Positions 59,201 through 64,000 of a stretch of 64,000 nt of DNA are shown one piece after another. The stretch lies in contig JALHOZ010000013.1 in the NCBI GenBank assembly GCA_022842725.1, forward strand, positions 1-64,000. The letters run 5' to 3'. The notes under the pieces were generated by a model. It did no database searches, had not been told where the DNA came from, and saw only the letters and a list, made by a program, of their open reading frames with translations. Source of the DNA: Saprospiraceae bacterium. Its GTDB lineage: Bacteria > Bacteroidota > Bacteroidia > Chitinophagales > Saprospiraceae. The position numbers and the translations under genes are program-made. Numbering within the stretch: the stretch's first letter is position 1; every line of letters begins with the position of its first letter.

Positions 59201-61744
59201 ACAACCTGTTGCAACTAATGTAGCCGTATCTCCGACACAAATTGTATCATTGGTTATAGAAAAAGAACTGGTATTGTAGGCTAAAACAATTTCGTCATAA
59301 TGAGAACAAGCAGGAACTTTATGCGTCAATGAGATTTCGTCAATGACTGCGGGAGGCTGTATACCTCCGGAATCGTCATTCTGCCAGGTAAAAATCAATC
59401 TTACGGAAGTACCTTTTAATTGATCAGGCAAAGAAATCATTGCTGTCTGAAAATTGTATGAAGAATGAAGATTGATATTACTAACAAGAGTCGCCCCTAA
59501 CATATTAGTGGACGGAGAAGACGGAGAACCTGCGGAAGGAGTAAAACCAACCGGTGCCGTGTAGACTAAAAGTCTGTCATGCCCACTTTCTCCTACGCCT
59601 TTCCATTTAAAACTGAGCATAATATCTTCAGCCTCAGGATGGATTATCACATCTCTGTAAAAATGTACGGTTTGGTCCACCCAATTGTAATATCCGGCAT
59701 TACCTCCAAGGAGAGAAATATAAGCACATGCTTCCCCGGATGTAGGGGATGTATTGGCACCAACTGCCCATCGGTTAAAGGTTTGATTAACAACAGTCCA
59801 ACCATTAGCACCAAAAGAATTTCCAAGCTCGAATCCACCTTCTCTTTCAGGGTCAATCAAGGTTATGGTGTTTTGTGGTCCCGGATGGTTAACCGTCCAA
59901 CGGAGTTTTGCCACATCCCCGCTTGTTATAGTAGCCGTAGTCAGTGGCGATGTTGGATTAGTGATGCTTGCATTGCCGGAAGTAACTGTCCAGACACCTT
60001 CGTTTGGTGAATCAGGAACACGGGCTGAAAGGTTAAATTGATTTTCACAATTAAATATATCTTCACCTGCTACTGCGTCAGCGCCAGACAAAACCTCTTC
60101 AAAACATAAGTCATCCAAAACAATACCGTTTGTATTACTTTGTGTTAAAAAAACAACTCTACCATTGGTATACATAGAAGCCGGTATCGTTACCTCAAAA
60201 CTATATCGTTGCCAATTCAAAAGAGCCCACGACTGACTGGCCGGTGCGATGACGTTATGAATAACCTGGTATGGATTGAGCAGATTACCCGTAGCTTCAA
60301 AAGCCATTACAAAGGAAGTATTTGACTGAACGGAGGTATTGGTAAAAGCTGCAGCATTAAAAGAAATTCTGTAGGTTTTACCGCAAATCAAGTTTTCTGA
60401 ACTTTCCCAACCTGCTATACCAAATCCGTTTCCGGCAAGGTAAATACTTTTTGATCCTGAGTTTGCTGTCCCGTTCAGATAGTACGCTCCGGTAAATGAA
60501 GACGTATTGGGTGTATTATTTTGATAAAAAGCCGACCAAACTGTTGGTGTGGCCTGATCATTTATCAAATTTGCCTGCGTACCCTGAAAAGAAAGAGGAA
60601 ATAAAGCAGCTGTACCTTGAGATTCAAGGTCACCATTGATATTTACAGAAGATAAACATGTCGGAACACAAGAAGTAGAATTTATTAAAATGACATCATC
60701 GGTTCCCGTGGTAATTCCGTCTGAAACAGTCATCCGCAAAGTAGCTGAAGAGCCTGACGGAACGTGAACTGATGTAGTTTTAGAAGTTGGAGAAAAAATA
60801 TAAGCTGTACCGCTGACTACAGACCATTGCGTTGTAAATCCTGTTGGAGGAGTTGATGTTGAGACCTGAAAAAAGGCATTATGACATTGAGATTGGTCGT
60901 CACCGGCTTCTACAGCAAAAGTATAGGTGATGATGATCTGACCTCTTCCTCCGTTTCCACCACTTGGGCTACCTGAGGTACTTCTTACTGCGCCTCCTCC
61001 ACCACCACCGGGCAATTGGCCGGCTGCTCCGCTACCCGGGCTTGTCCTTCCGTTACCTCCATTTCCACCACCTGATGGAGCGAATCCCCCTATATTCAGG
61101 TTACCATCTGAACCAACAGCTGAAAACCCTCCGGACGAACCTCCTCCGCCGGAAGTTGTAAAATTGAATGTATTTGCCCCTCTTCCTCCTGAAAATTTTA
61201 TACTACCAATTCCTTCAGATGCCAAACCGCCTTCTCCACCTACGGTACCATTTGAGGGTACCGTTTTTCCACCTTTAGCCAAAAGAAATGCTTCCGCTAA
61301 AGTGCCTGTAGAAACCCATGAATCACCTCCGTGAGCTGAATTGGAACTACTTCCTGCACCCACTTCGAGATTGAATGACTGACCTGGAACAACCGTTAAA
61401 ACTTCCCGGGAATATGCTCCTCCACCTCCACCTGCTGAACCGTCAGCTCCTGTAGTTCTTGAACCTCCTCTTCCTCCTCCGCCCCAAGCGTCTATGGTCA
61501 ATGAAGTTACTCCTTTGGGGACAGTAAATGAATATGCACCTGCAACCGTATATGTTCGGGTCACTATAAAAGGGGGTGTTGGACCCGGCACAGCAGAAAC
61601 TTTGTGTGCAAAAACGGAACTTTCAAAAAAACATAAAAGGAATAACACAACAAAATATTGTATAGCACTTACAGAAAGTAAATACTTTTGAAAGATATTC
61701 TGATATCTTTGATTTTGAGGCATTATTATATTATTAGTATACAA
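44243..61744 (-). CDS. Giant secreted Ig-like repeat protein, 5833 aa (start 61744 or 61723)
   Basis: Single uninterrupted 17.5-kb ORF; signal peptide-like N-terminus, glycine-rich domain, 13 QPTC..PTG two-part modules, about 17 single GGxWxSxNPxxAxV Big_2-like modules, cadherin/Ig-like domains, duplicated Asp/Asn-rich C-terminal motif. Confidence 0.95.
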   Translation of the reverse strand: MYTNNIIMPQNQRYQNIFQKYLLSVSAIQYFVVLFLLCFFESSVFAHKVSAVPGPTPPFIVTRTYTVAGAYSFTVPKGVTSLTIDAWGGGGRGGSRTTGADGSAGGGGGAYSREVLTVVPGQSFNLEVGAGSSSNSAHGGDSWVSTGTLAEAFLLAKGGKTVPSNGTVGGEGGLASEGIGSIKFSGGRGANTFNFTTSGGGGSSGGFSAVGSDGNLNIGGFAPSGGGNGGNGRTSPGSGAAGQLPGGGGGGAVRSTSGSPSGGNGGRGQIIITYTFAVEAGDDQSQCHNAFFQVSTSTPPTGFTTQWSVVSGTAYIFSPTSKTTSVHVPSGSSATLRMTVSDGITTGTDDVILINSTSCVPTCLSSVNINGDLESQGTAALFPLSFQGTQANLINDQATPTVWSAFYQNNTPNTSSFTGAYYLNGTANSGSKSIYLAGNGFGIAGWESSENLICGKTYRISFNAAAFTNTSVQSNTSFVMAFEATGNLLNPYQVIHNVIAPASQSWALLNWQRYSFEVTIPASMYTNGRVVFLTQSNTNGIVLDDLCFEEVLSGADAVAGEDIFNCENQFNLSARVPDSPNEGVWTVTSGNASITNPTSPLTTATITSGDVAKLRWTVNHPGPQNTITLIDPEREGGFELGNSFGANGWTVVNQTFNRWAVGANTSPTSGEACAYISLLGGNAGYYNWVDQTVHFYRDVIIHPEAEDIMLSFKWKGVGESGHDRLLVYTAPVGFTPSAGSPSSPSTNMLGATLVSNINLHSSYNFQTAMISLPDQLKGTSVRLIFTWQNDDSGGIQPPAVIDEISLTHKVPACSHYDEIVLAYNTSSFSITNDTICVGDTATLVATGCNNGTIEWSNGTTGNSAEFSPVSTTTYTATCTPDIPTNILLNPGFESATNLQFWTISGPGASITTQGSDVHEGTRAAVVDGSSGFTSISQPVDVIPGDRYILKVWAKATNTNKNPKISFQLYTPGWSQLIFPATSKKVVSNLYQEYTMEFIIPPDAGHLLISAETEGGILFTDNWSLHRYTECVAVDSAVVVVQPLPGLPIVSSITQPTCTVPTGTIVLSGLPATGSWVITQYPGEITYSGIGNTYTINGLTPDSTYQFFVTNANGCRTANVVEVTILPIPPDPVLTGNTSTCVGSQTNVFPASEGVWSSGNVSVATITNEGLVSGLSPGNVWLTYTRTSDGCDQTMSFDVFSNPGIPFIGPVVHPTCSVPTGSVTLQNLPDSANWTITRLPDGQLYTGTGASYTVTGLTPNSNYTFIVQDFRGCTSSVSANVFINPIPANPILSGDTFVCLGESALVFPNQDGNWSTNDALIATVSNSGLVTGMSPGTVQITYTRTFDGCSSSMPFTVHNNPLPPAIGTIVHPTCITPSGTVQVEGLPVLSPWELVVLPGGQSFTGSDAEFSVTGLTPATDFTFMVTDANGCASALSLPVSILPIPPDPILSGDTVACVGSTAQVLPSSAGTWSSANNSIAVVNNQGIVTAAGAGTVVLTYVRNSDGCQSSKVFEVYSKPLTPVVGVITQPTCLVPTGSVDLSGLPAVGAWTITSSPFGYTYTGTGTEYTVTSLDTSTTFTFTVTDQNLCVSSVSANVVIQAIPSDPVLSGDSLICVGSEAVFFPAVNGSWSSLNPTTATITSNGVATGISNGLATFIFTRNGDGCDQVIQVPVYDIPSFPNVGNITQPTCIVPTGSVVLGGLPDLGSWKINILPGTVQIDGSGTEYNVQNLIPDSIYHFSITDFRGCTSDISAEVVILDIPENPVITGDDFVCINATTQLEPSSEGIWQSNNPSVVNIDNTGLVEGLSASDVVLTFTRTVDGCSSDLLFTVRPLPVAPGVGTITQPTCLVPTGSVELIALPSDGDWVISRNPGATLYMDSGVSTLITGLPPGETYTFSVVNQYNCLSVSSADAVISSIPDDPVLVGNAEICEGLQTQVFPNSGGNWTSSNPLVATITDEGLVDATGEGTVLLSYSRDQDGCASVLTFTVRPLPETLLVAPEVCQDSTLIIYNTPQTGLPGYMYQWSGPNGFSATNQHVMRTGAFLSMTGLYYITITDARGCVGIDSISAVVNPRPLYSVTITDVSTFNGSNGTINLTATDGTPPYSYLWSNSATTEDISGLPNGLYSVTITDSKSCRVINQPEFSVGHPSDCSGFRTQTQGGWGTRANGDNPGAYRDANFAAAFPGGLEIGCTNKIRLTSSSAVEDYLPCGGNTSLLPPGIMVDPSCINNVFTGQLIALTLSAGFDLYDPDFGESDENLINLRIASGPLYRLTVGQLLTEANNLIGGCGSTFTASQLVTALTFANENYVDGKVTGNYLRCCQINVSTTGGTICSGNSVSISALGTNGIAPFTYTWSDGLGTGATKTVSPSSTTTYTVTVTDDLGCTKTATVTVNVNPSPVVTVNAPAVCVGTTLVITPFVNNGTPTFTYNWRGPGTFSSTASVVSRSSASVAMSGLYTVTVTDSRGCSATASGTATVNPLPTSPLIGTVTQPLCVPPTGSIVLNGLPSTGTWTITRSPSGPTFSGSGTSFTVTGLPHSTSYRFRVINQNNCSSSLSASAAIGPLPADPPIGGITETCVGTTTYVDPGTAGVWTSSNPTVASITNQGVVSAINPGTTTLTYTKTTDGCDNLMLYTVFANPVAPVIENIIQPTCYLPTGSIELSGLPNTGFWTILRFPNAIPYQGSGTNMIINGLPIESSYTFRLINGDFCTSNVSANAIINGMPANPVLSGPPSVCTGATTNFLPNSGGTWSSSNTSVATINHAGEVTAIAPGTVTFTYVRLSDGCQNSISLTVFPNPDAPLTGEVIQPTCILPTGQIKLNGLPSTGNWTLTTLPGNSQITGSGSIYTVTGLPPDETYSFVVRNSFLCASPVSSDITIDPIPPDPVLSGDDEICFGENAQVYPDHSGTWASSNLTIATINDSGSVLGVGLGLVTLTYTRTSDGCRSSKPFQVRSVPNVPFIGTTTNPTCTNPFGSVLLSNLPPSGNWKLTSYPDGDTIIGSGLSYLWSGLLPEGIYRFSVSSQFLCSSGLSANAIIGSIPFNPEISGHTEVCVGNTTSLSPSTNGVWISSDPGIALVNSGGLVTGISGGDVELTYTRTSDGCDSTMTITVHENPLSPVVSSVTQPTCLVPSGSVLLEGLPEFGPWAIVRMPGNVTYQGSGPNILIQNLPISTTYTFWVSDVNNCSSVQSEEVVIQGIPADPVLSGDDDVCMGSTASVYPASGGTWTSANTAIATITSAGFIQGIAPGITVLTYVRDSDGCDAQRLITVNANPPAPFLGVVIQPTCIEPTGSILLSNLPRPGAWTISIQPGGRVISGSGQSHLVTDLTPDTHYSFTIISQTECSSDVSGSLYIEAIPSNPLPLGDSLVCKNAETQLLPSTGGIWVSSDVSVATITNEGVISGIEPGIITVTYTRSADGCQNTKLIEVKELPQTPALIGVVQPTCYLPTGTVFLENLPSTGNWTLVRMPGNVQFSGTGTSVSVQNLAIDQWYDFNVVDENGCSATNSLSTFIDSIPQSPILGGDNTVCMGETAQLSPASGGHWESSEPQFISVDHNGFVTSLMAGSAVLTYTRTSDGCSNTINFFVDPNPVADIEGQPIFCTGGVGVLEATGGVIYLWNTGATSPTLFVSNSGDYSVTVTNSFGCKDSAQISTAIGSGLVADIQYNGSVCLEPQKEISAVAISGLPPYSYLWNGPGAMSWNTQTITISENGNYYLTITDAAGCTAVTQGFIYQAYEPLVASLNTQVCEGIPVQLVVNSPTAIAYQWDNNANNATTAGVTVFPDFPASIYQVTVTNDLGCTAVPQIEISVLEKPETELTGPSFICAEDTTRFLPENSGQWFSLNPNIATIENNGIVTALAGGEARFIFVSNNNLCASDTSGVITVFDLPIATIFGPVIICETNYSQAFPNSGGTWVSSNPTVASINQEGLILGLSSGTANFIFTSSSTGCSSEATQDITVTGSMILTISGPGQTCIGSNVILTPNVQGGYWTSSDTTLAKINNSGIVNALSAGTVTLSYFYQNQECLFQAHHELIIQPKPTIGFDGDTVLCEGETTSLIPSTGGFWMSSNPAVAAISFNGNVVTYQAGTATFSFVNYLTGCQSEPSPILTVHALPVTELIGEASVCEESVTLVGPTSSGMWTSDNPMIAQVNDQGLVTGISAGTTYLTYTDTTTGCANVNPVEILVFNRPEVTIDFYGSVCLRDNAQLGAIVQGGTPSYSYLWSGPGGFTGNTKDVFITVNGEYFVSVTDNKGCTAEASGLVYQRFEPVITGFQSTICEGDSTTLFVTANAAASFLWGANAQNSTSSLITVFPDVPSETFSVTVTNNDGCSVVTSAHILVNPKPVTTWIGTRTNCAGTLSYIQPFSGGTWTSTNPLVATITQNGTITALAEGTTRFIYTSETTGCSSDSSDLFTVHEPTPITYSGTNQLCKNQTLQLVPSENGVWTSSNPGLVSVDQNGLVTGLQPGVSLLTFTNDVGCVSMGSVSITVFDIPAINLNGNDQICIGTTTNLLPSVGGEWTSLNPEIATIQNDGTITGITEGAARFLFTLIETGCLSDTSSWIIVNDSIEINILGPDHICIGQTTQLTPGSGGLWVSNQPHIANISPSGIVTGLQPGTATFSFTSFAVQCFIGNSLPVTVRDLPSASLSGPSILCLGDSSSVVSSVQGVWYSSDPAIASVDENGLVVALAPGTVSFTKLDTITGCMSYPTQSVTIYAYPIAYVAGQNSICEGGTTNLFPSSGGSWLSTNPLVATVNNNGLVSTHQQGTARFIFIEDGSGCVSLPTDSVIVEENVITGYDDGDVICEGGTTQLYPSTGGSWVSLQPDIASVNSNGMVTALTGGFARFVFTSDAGCISEPTSWLTVHDKPQTFFSGSMSVCQQSQSQVLPLSGGIWESSRPSIASVNNAGLITGLQAGNTKFVFTDLLTGCRSDSTDLFTVYEVPQVTLNGPSTLCVGQNTNLTPTSGGVWISLTPSVAGINVNGQVNGLTAGIANFRFTQFSTGCSVDFVNQVTVNPRPVTAVSGESIICMGSSTQVIPSTGGTWTSLDPMIASVNSTGLVTGINQGTARLRFTDGATGCTATPNINISVLAAPFISLNGATGICMGDQTTMIPSGGGTWFSTNTNVATITNEGTITGVQPGNVQFYYVSQSSGCQSVLSPLLTVHPEAVLSLTGSSSICIGYSTQLQSNVSGVWHSANVLKATVNPSGKVTGLAPGKVGFYFIETETGCMTQYTGDSVLISNCVNPDFNVTNVSVLVQGNLNTNDLLPLGTHYGVQPVLVSKPDGSVDQLQIFSDGRYSFKGNLPGQYRYMIQVCLPTMVTNCPQFALTVSVVDPNKMNHCLVPNLDLATTYKNTTVVLPVLDNDRCINSTTCLLNPDLVEIFIPPLHGTATFRPDQLMEYIPNNGFIGTDTVIYRICADNDPLNCRIARWVVVIKDTDAGKSLSASDDFFFINKNENLTEAGLFSNDISPENRAFLANAAGTSLSPVLIPQGAYYITPNGLLSFTPDANFTGPVDIIYEICDSEGVCVKATAHILVLENLRIKVRAYLESSLLENGNARGPDSRPLMRDNLRVQPFDGLNYLPANDPYSYPMTYFDITSNFRHVGAGAMTNLRNIPQPEIVFAVSDHNAIVDWVFLELRNLRDSTEVLATRSCLIQRDGDVVDLDGISDVEFPGIRLDSCYIVLRHRNHFGVMSKKVSTRPLMDFTNVLTPVFDYGTSLQDGYDYTGLAQKRDVVQGYMALWAGDFDGNGKLKFVNPDDDQNMLFSEVLFTPLNVNFVVNFNFSYGYFQGDYNMNGKIKYDNPDDDKNYLFYQILFHPLNTNYLSNFNGIIHQLPPSR

Positions 61745-62198
61745 AAAAACGTAAACCTGTATGGTTTTATAAAATCATACACTGCTAATATAGGTCGTAA
61801 AATGAAAAGGCCAATCGGGATTTTATGGCACTACTAATCACTAAGACACCAATTCGTTCTGATACACCTATCTACAGTGTGTGATTCCATTCAAAATTGG
61901 TACTGTTAAACATTAACGACTACTCTACTTACCTATTAATTAACGATGAATTATTGAAAATAAAACCATTTATATATTACATTTTTATTTAATATGTCAA
62001 AAGTAAGCAGTTTTTTTTAATCCCGATGTGTTTTTAACAATTTTTTTAATCTTTATAGGTTTGTTTTTCTTTTTTGTTTTTCCTCATTTGCAAAAATTGG
62101 TATGATTTTTCCTGATATAAGTTGTAATCAATGATTCCAAAGGATAAATCCCATACATCTTTTTCTCATCTTTACATAAACACGAAACCAAAATAAAT

Positions 62199-62681
62199 AT
62201 GGATATCATTAAAATAAAAGCCAGTATAAGAGTACATAAAGATGAACATTCTTTAGACGCCAAAGACAAAGAATTGTTAGATTATGCAATCAAACAACTG
62301 GATTTTGCCTATGCACCATACTCCCTGTTTCGGGTTGGTGCCGCAGTAAGGATGGAAGATGATTCTATGTATCCGGGATGTAATCAGGAAAATGCCAGTT
62401 ATCCTTTATGTATGTGTGGAGAAAGAGTTGCATTATACAATGCTGCTGCACAAGCACCTCATTTAAAACCTGTTACATTGGCTATTGTAATCAGAAATGA
62501 AAAAAAACCGATTACTACTCCCGTTTCCCCATGTGGAGCTTGTCGCCAGGTGATTGCGGAATTTGAACAAAGATACAAACAAGACATCAGAATTTTTCTT
62601 AAGTCCGATGCCTCTGAAATTTATGAATTGAGGACTGTCAAAGATATTTTACCACTTACCTTTGACTCAAGTTTTTTATAG
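62199..62681 (+). CDS. cdd: Cytidine deaminase
   Basis: YAPYSLFRVGAAVRMEDDSMYPGCNQENASYPLCMCGERVAL...PVSPCGACRQVIAEF; HAE-type motif position and PCxxC present. Confidence 0.93.
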   Translation: MDIIKIKASIRVHKDEHSLDAKDKELLDYAIKQLDFAYAPYSLFRVGAAVRMEDDSMYPGCNQENASYPLCMCGERVALYNAAAQAPHLKPVTLAIVIRNEKKPITTPVSPCGACRQVIAEFEQRYKQDIRIFLKSDASEIYELRTVKDILPLTFDSSFL

Positions 62682-63704
62682 GGGTAGCTGGCTACGGTTT
62701 TGTTCCCATATCCAGGCAGTTTTCATTATTTCATCAACTAAATAATTTGGTTTCCAACTCAGGACTTCCTTCGCTTTCGTGTTATCTGCAAATATTGCTT
62801 TAATATCTCCCGGTCTTCTGTCTCCTAAAATATAGTTGAGCTTTTGTCCGCTTACTTTTTCAAAAGCTTTTATGATTTCAAGAACTGTCAGGCCTTCACC
62901 AATACCAAGGTTAAAAACATCCACGGGGTCTGGTTGACGCTGTTCAAGAATATATTCGAGTGAAAGGGTGTGTGCATGCGCCAAATCACAAACATGAATA
63001 TAATCTCTGATACAGGTACCATCCCTGGTGTCGTAATCATTGCCAAAAACCGTCATGACCTTTCTTTTTCCTATGGCTGTTTCAGTGATCACAGGCACAA
63101 GGTTTAACGCTATATTTTTTGGCGATTCTCCCAATAATCCTGAAGGATGTGCCCCTGCAGGATTAAAATATCTCAGTAATACAGCCTTCATGTCTGTGGT
63201 AGGGCAAAAATCCTTTATAATTTGTTCACTGAATTGTTTGGTGCTTCCGTAAGGAGAACTTGCCGGGATCAGATCTGCCTCCTCATTTATCGGGCTTTTC
63301 TGACCTTCGCCATACACCGTACAGGAGGAACTGAAAATAAAAGCTTTTACTTTATATGTGGAAGCTAATTCCAACATATTCATTAAACTAATCAAATTAT
63401 TCTGATAATATACCAGAGGAATTTCTGTTGATTCTCCCACCGCTTTTAAGGCAGCAAAATGAATTATACCCTGAATATCAGCATGATCGATAAATATTTT
63501 TTCGCTTTCGGTTTTATTACAAAGATCAATATTGTAGTGTATAGTCTTTTTTCCGGTTAAAATTTCGACTTGTTGTAAGACTGAAACATCAGAATTACAT
63601 CCGTTATCTACAGAAATGGGTTCAAAACCATTTTCCCACAAATCAATGATGGTATGACTACCGATATAACCTGTTCCTCCTGTGACTAAAACCTTTTTTG
63701 ACAT
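62676..63704 (-). CDS. galE: UDP-glucose 4-epimerase
   Basis: MSKKVLVTGGTGYIGSHTIIDL, FSSSCTVYGE...SPYGSTKQFSEQII, LRYFNPAGAHPSG, RDGTCIRDYIHVCDLA. Start 63704 preferred over 63833; tail-to-tail 6-nt overlap with cdd. Confidence 0.96.
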   Translation of the reverse strand: MSKKVLVTGGTGYIGSHTIIDLWENGFEPISVDNGCNSDVSVLQQVEILTGKKTIHYNIDLCNKTESEKIFIDHADIQGIIHFAALKAVGESTEIPLVYYQNNLISLMNMLELASTYKVKAFIFSSSCTVYGEGQKSPINEEADLIPASSPYGSTKQFSEQIIKDFCPTTDMKAVLLRYFNPAGAHPSGLLGESPKNIALNLVPVITETAIGKRKVMTVFGNDYDTRDGTCIRDYIHVCDLAHAHTLSLEYILEQRQPDPVDVFNLGIGEGLTVLEIIKAFEKVSGQKLNYILGDRRPGDIKAIFADNTKAKEVLSWKPNYLVDEIMKTAWIWEQNRSQLPL

Positions 63705-63837
63705 ATATATGAATTGATTTCCTTTTGTAAAATAAAATAACCGTAAAACATGCCTGATATAACACTTCTTTTTAAAAACAATATCAAAAAGAATATAGTT
63801 TTTAAATAATATAAATTCATGTAACTTCGTCATTCAA

Positions 63838-64000
63838 ATGGAAATCAACGAAAATATTATTCATAGCATTTTTCAGGAAGCAAGTAAAAAAATTCTTGAC
63901 ATTTACAGCCAACACAACCCAACTGTCAATCAAAAAACGGATCACAGTCCGGTAACAGAAGCTGACATACTATCGAATGAAACGATTGTCACAAAATTGA
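63838..64000 (+). CDS. cysQ: 3'(2'),5'-bisphosphate nucleotidase / inositol-monophosphatase family, N-terminal part (truncated by window end)
   Basis: Not in the ORF track. ATG 63838: MEINENIIHSIFQEASKKILDIYSQHNPTVNQKTDHSPVTEADILSNETIVTKL; SPVTEADxxSN is characteristic. Confidence 0.85.
   Translation, partial: MEINENIIHSIFQEASKKILDIYSQHNPTVNQKTDHSPVTEADILSNETIVTKL

Noticed and set aside
44243-61744. Possible polyketide/non-ribosomal synthetase because of size
   Set aside because: No adenylation, ketosynthase or carrier motifs; composition is Ser/Thr/Gly-rich Ig-like repeats with a signal peptide.

Overview
The window is 64 kb of an AT-rich Bacteroidota chromosome, Saprospiria-like by gene content and by TAnnTTTG-type -7 boxes. 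Most of it is ordinary housekeeping: metG, a Fur-family regulator, a fused 2-oxoacid dehydrogenase E1, alanine dehydrogenase, fhs, uvrA, kynurenine 3-monooxygenase, dihydroorotase, cdd, galE and a partial cysQ. Two very large secreted repeat proteins are present. One is truncated by the window start (complement <1..2740) and is missing from the ORF track. The other is 5833 aa (complement 44243..61744), with two distinct Ig-like repeat periodicities, an uncharacterised cysteine-containing insert, and a duplicated Asp/Asn-rich C-terminal motif. The accessory part (about 23.9-32.5 kb) holds two toxin-antitoxin modules, a very small kinase-like gene and two families of dispersed, hairpin-forming intergenic repeats. 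The best candidate for an under-described system is the compact operon of two DUF1538-like membrane proteins, a PII-like protein and a CBS-domain protein (36.6-39.2 kb), closed by a perfect 16-bp terminator stem. Other points of note are a VOC + putative transglutaminase-like fusion, a WG-repeat + TonB-C fusion, and a second dihydroorotase paralogue with degraded metal-site motifs. All family assignments are from reading motifs by eye; no database search was run.
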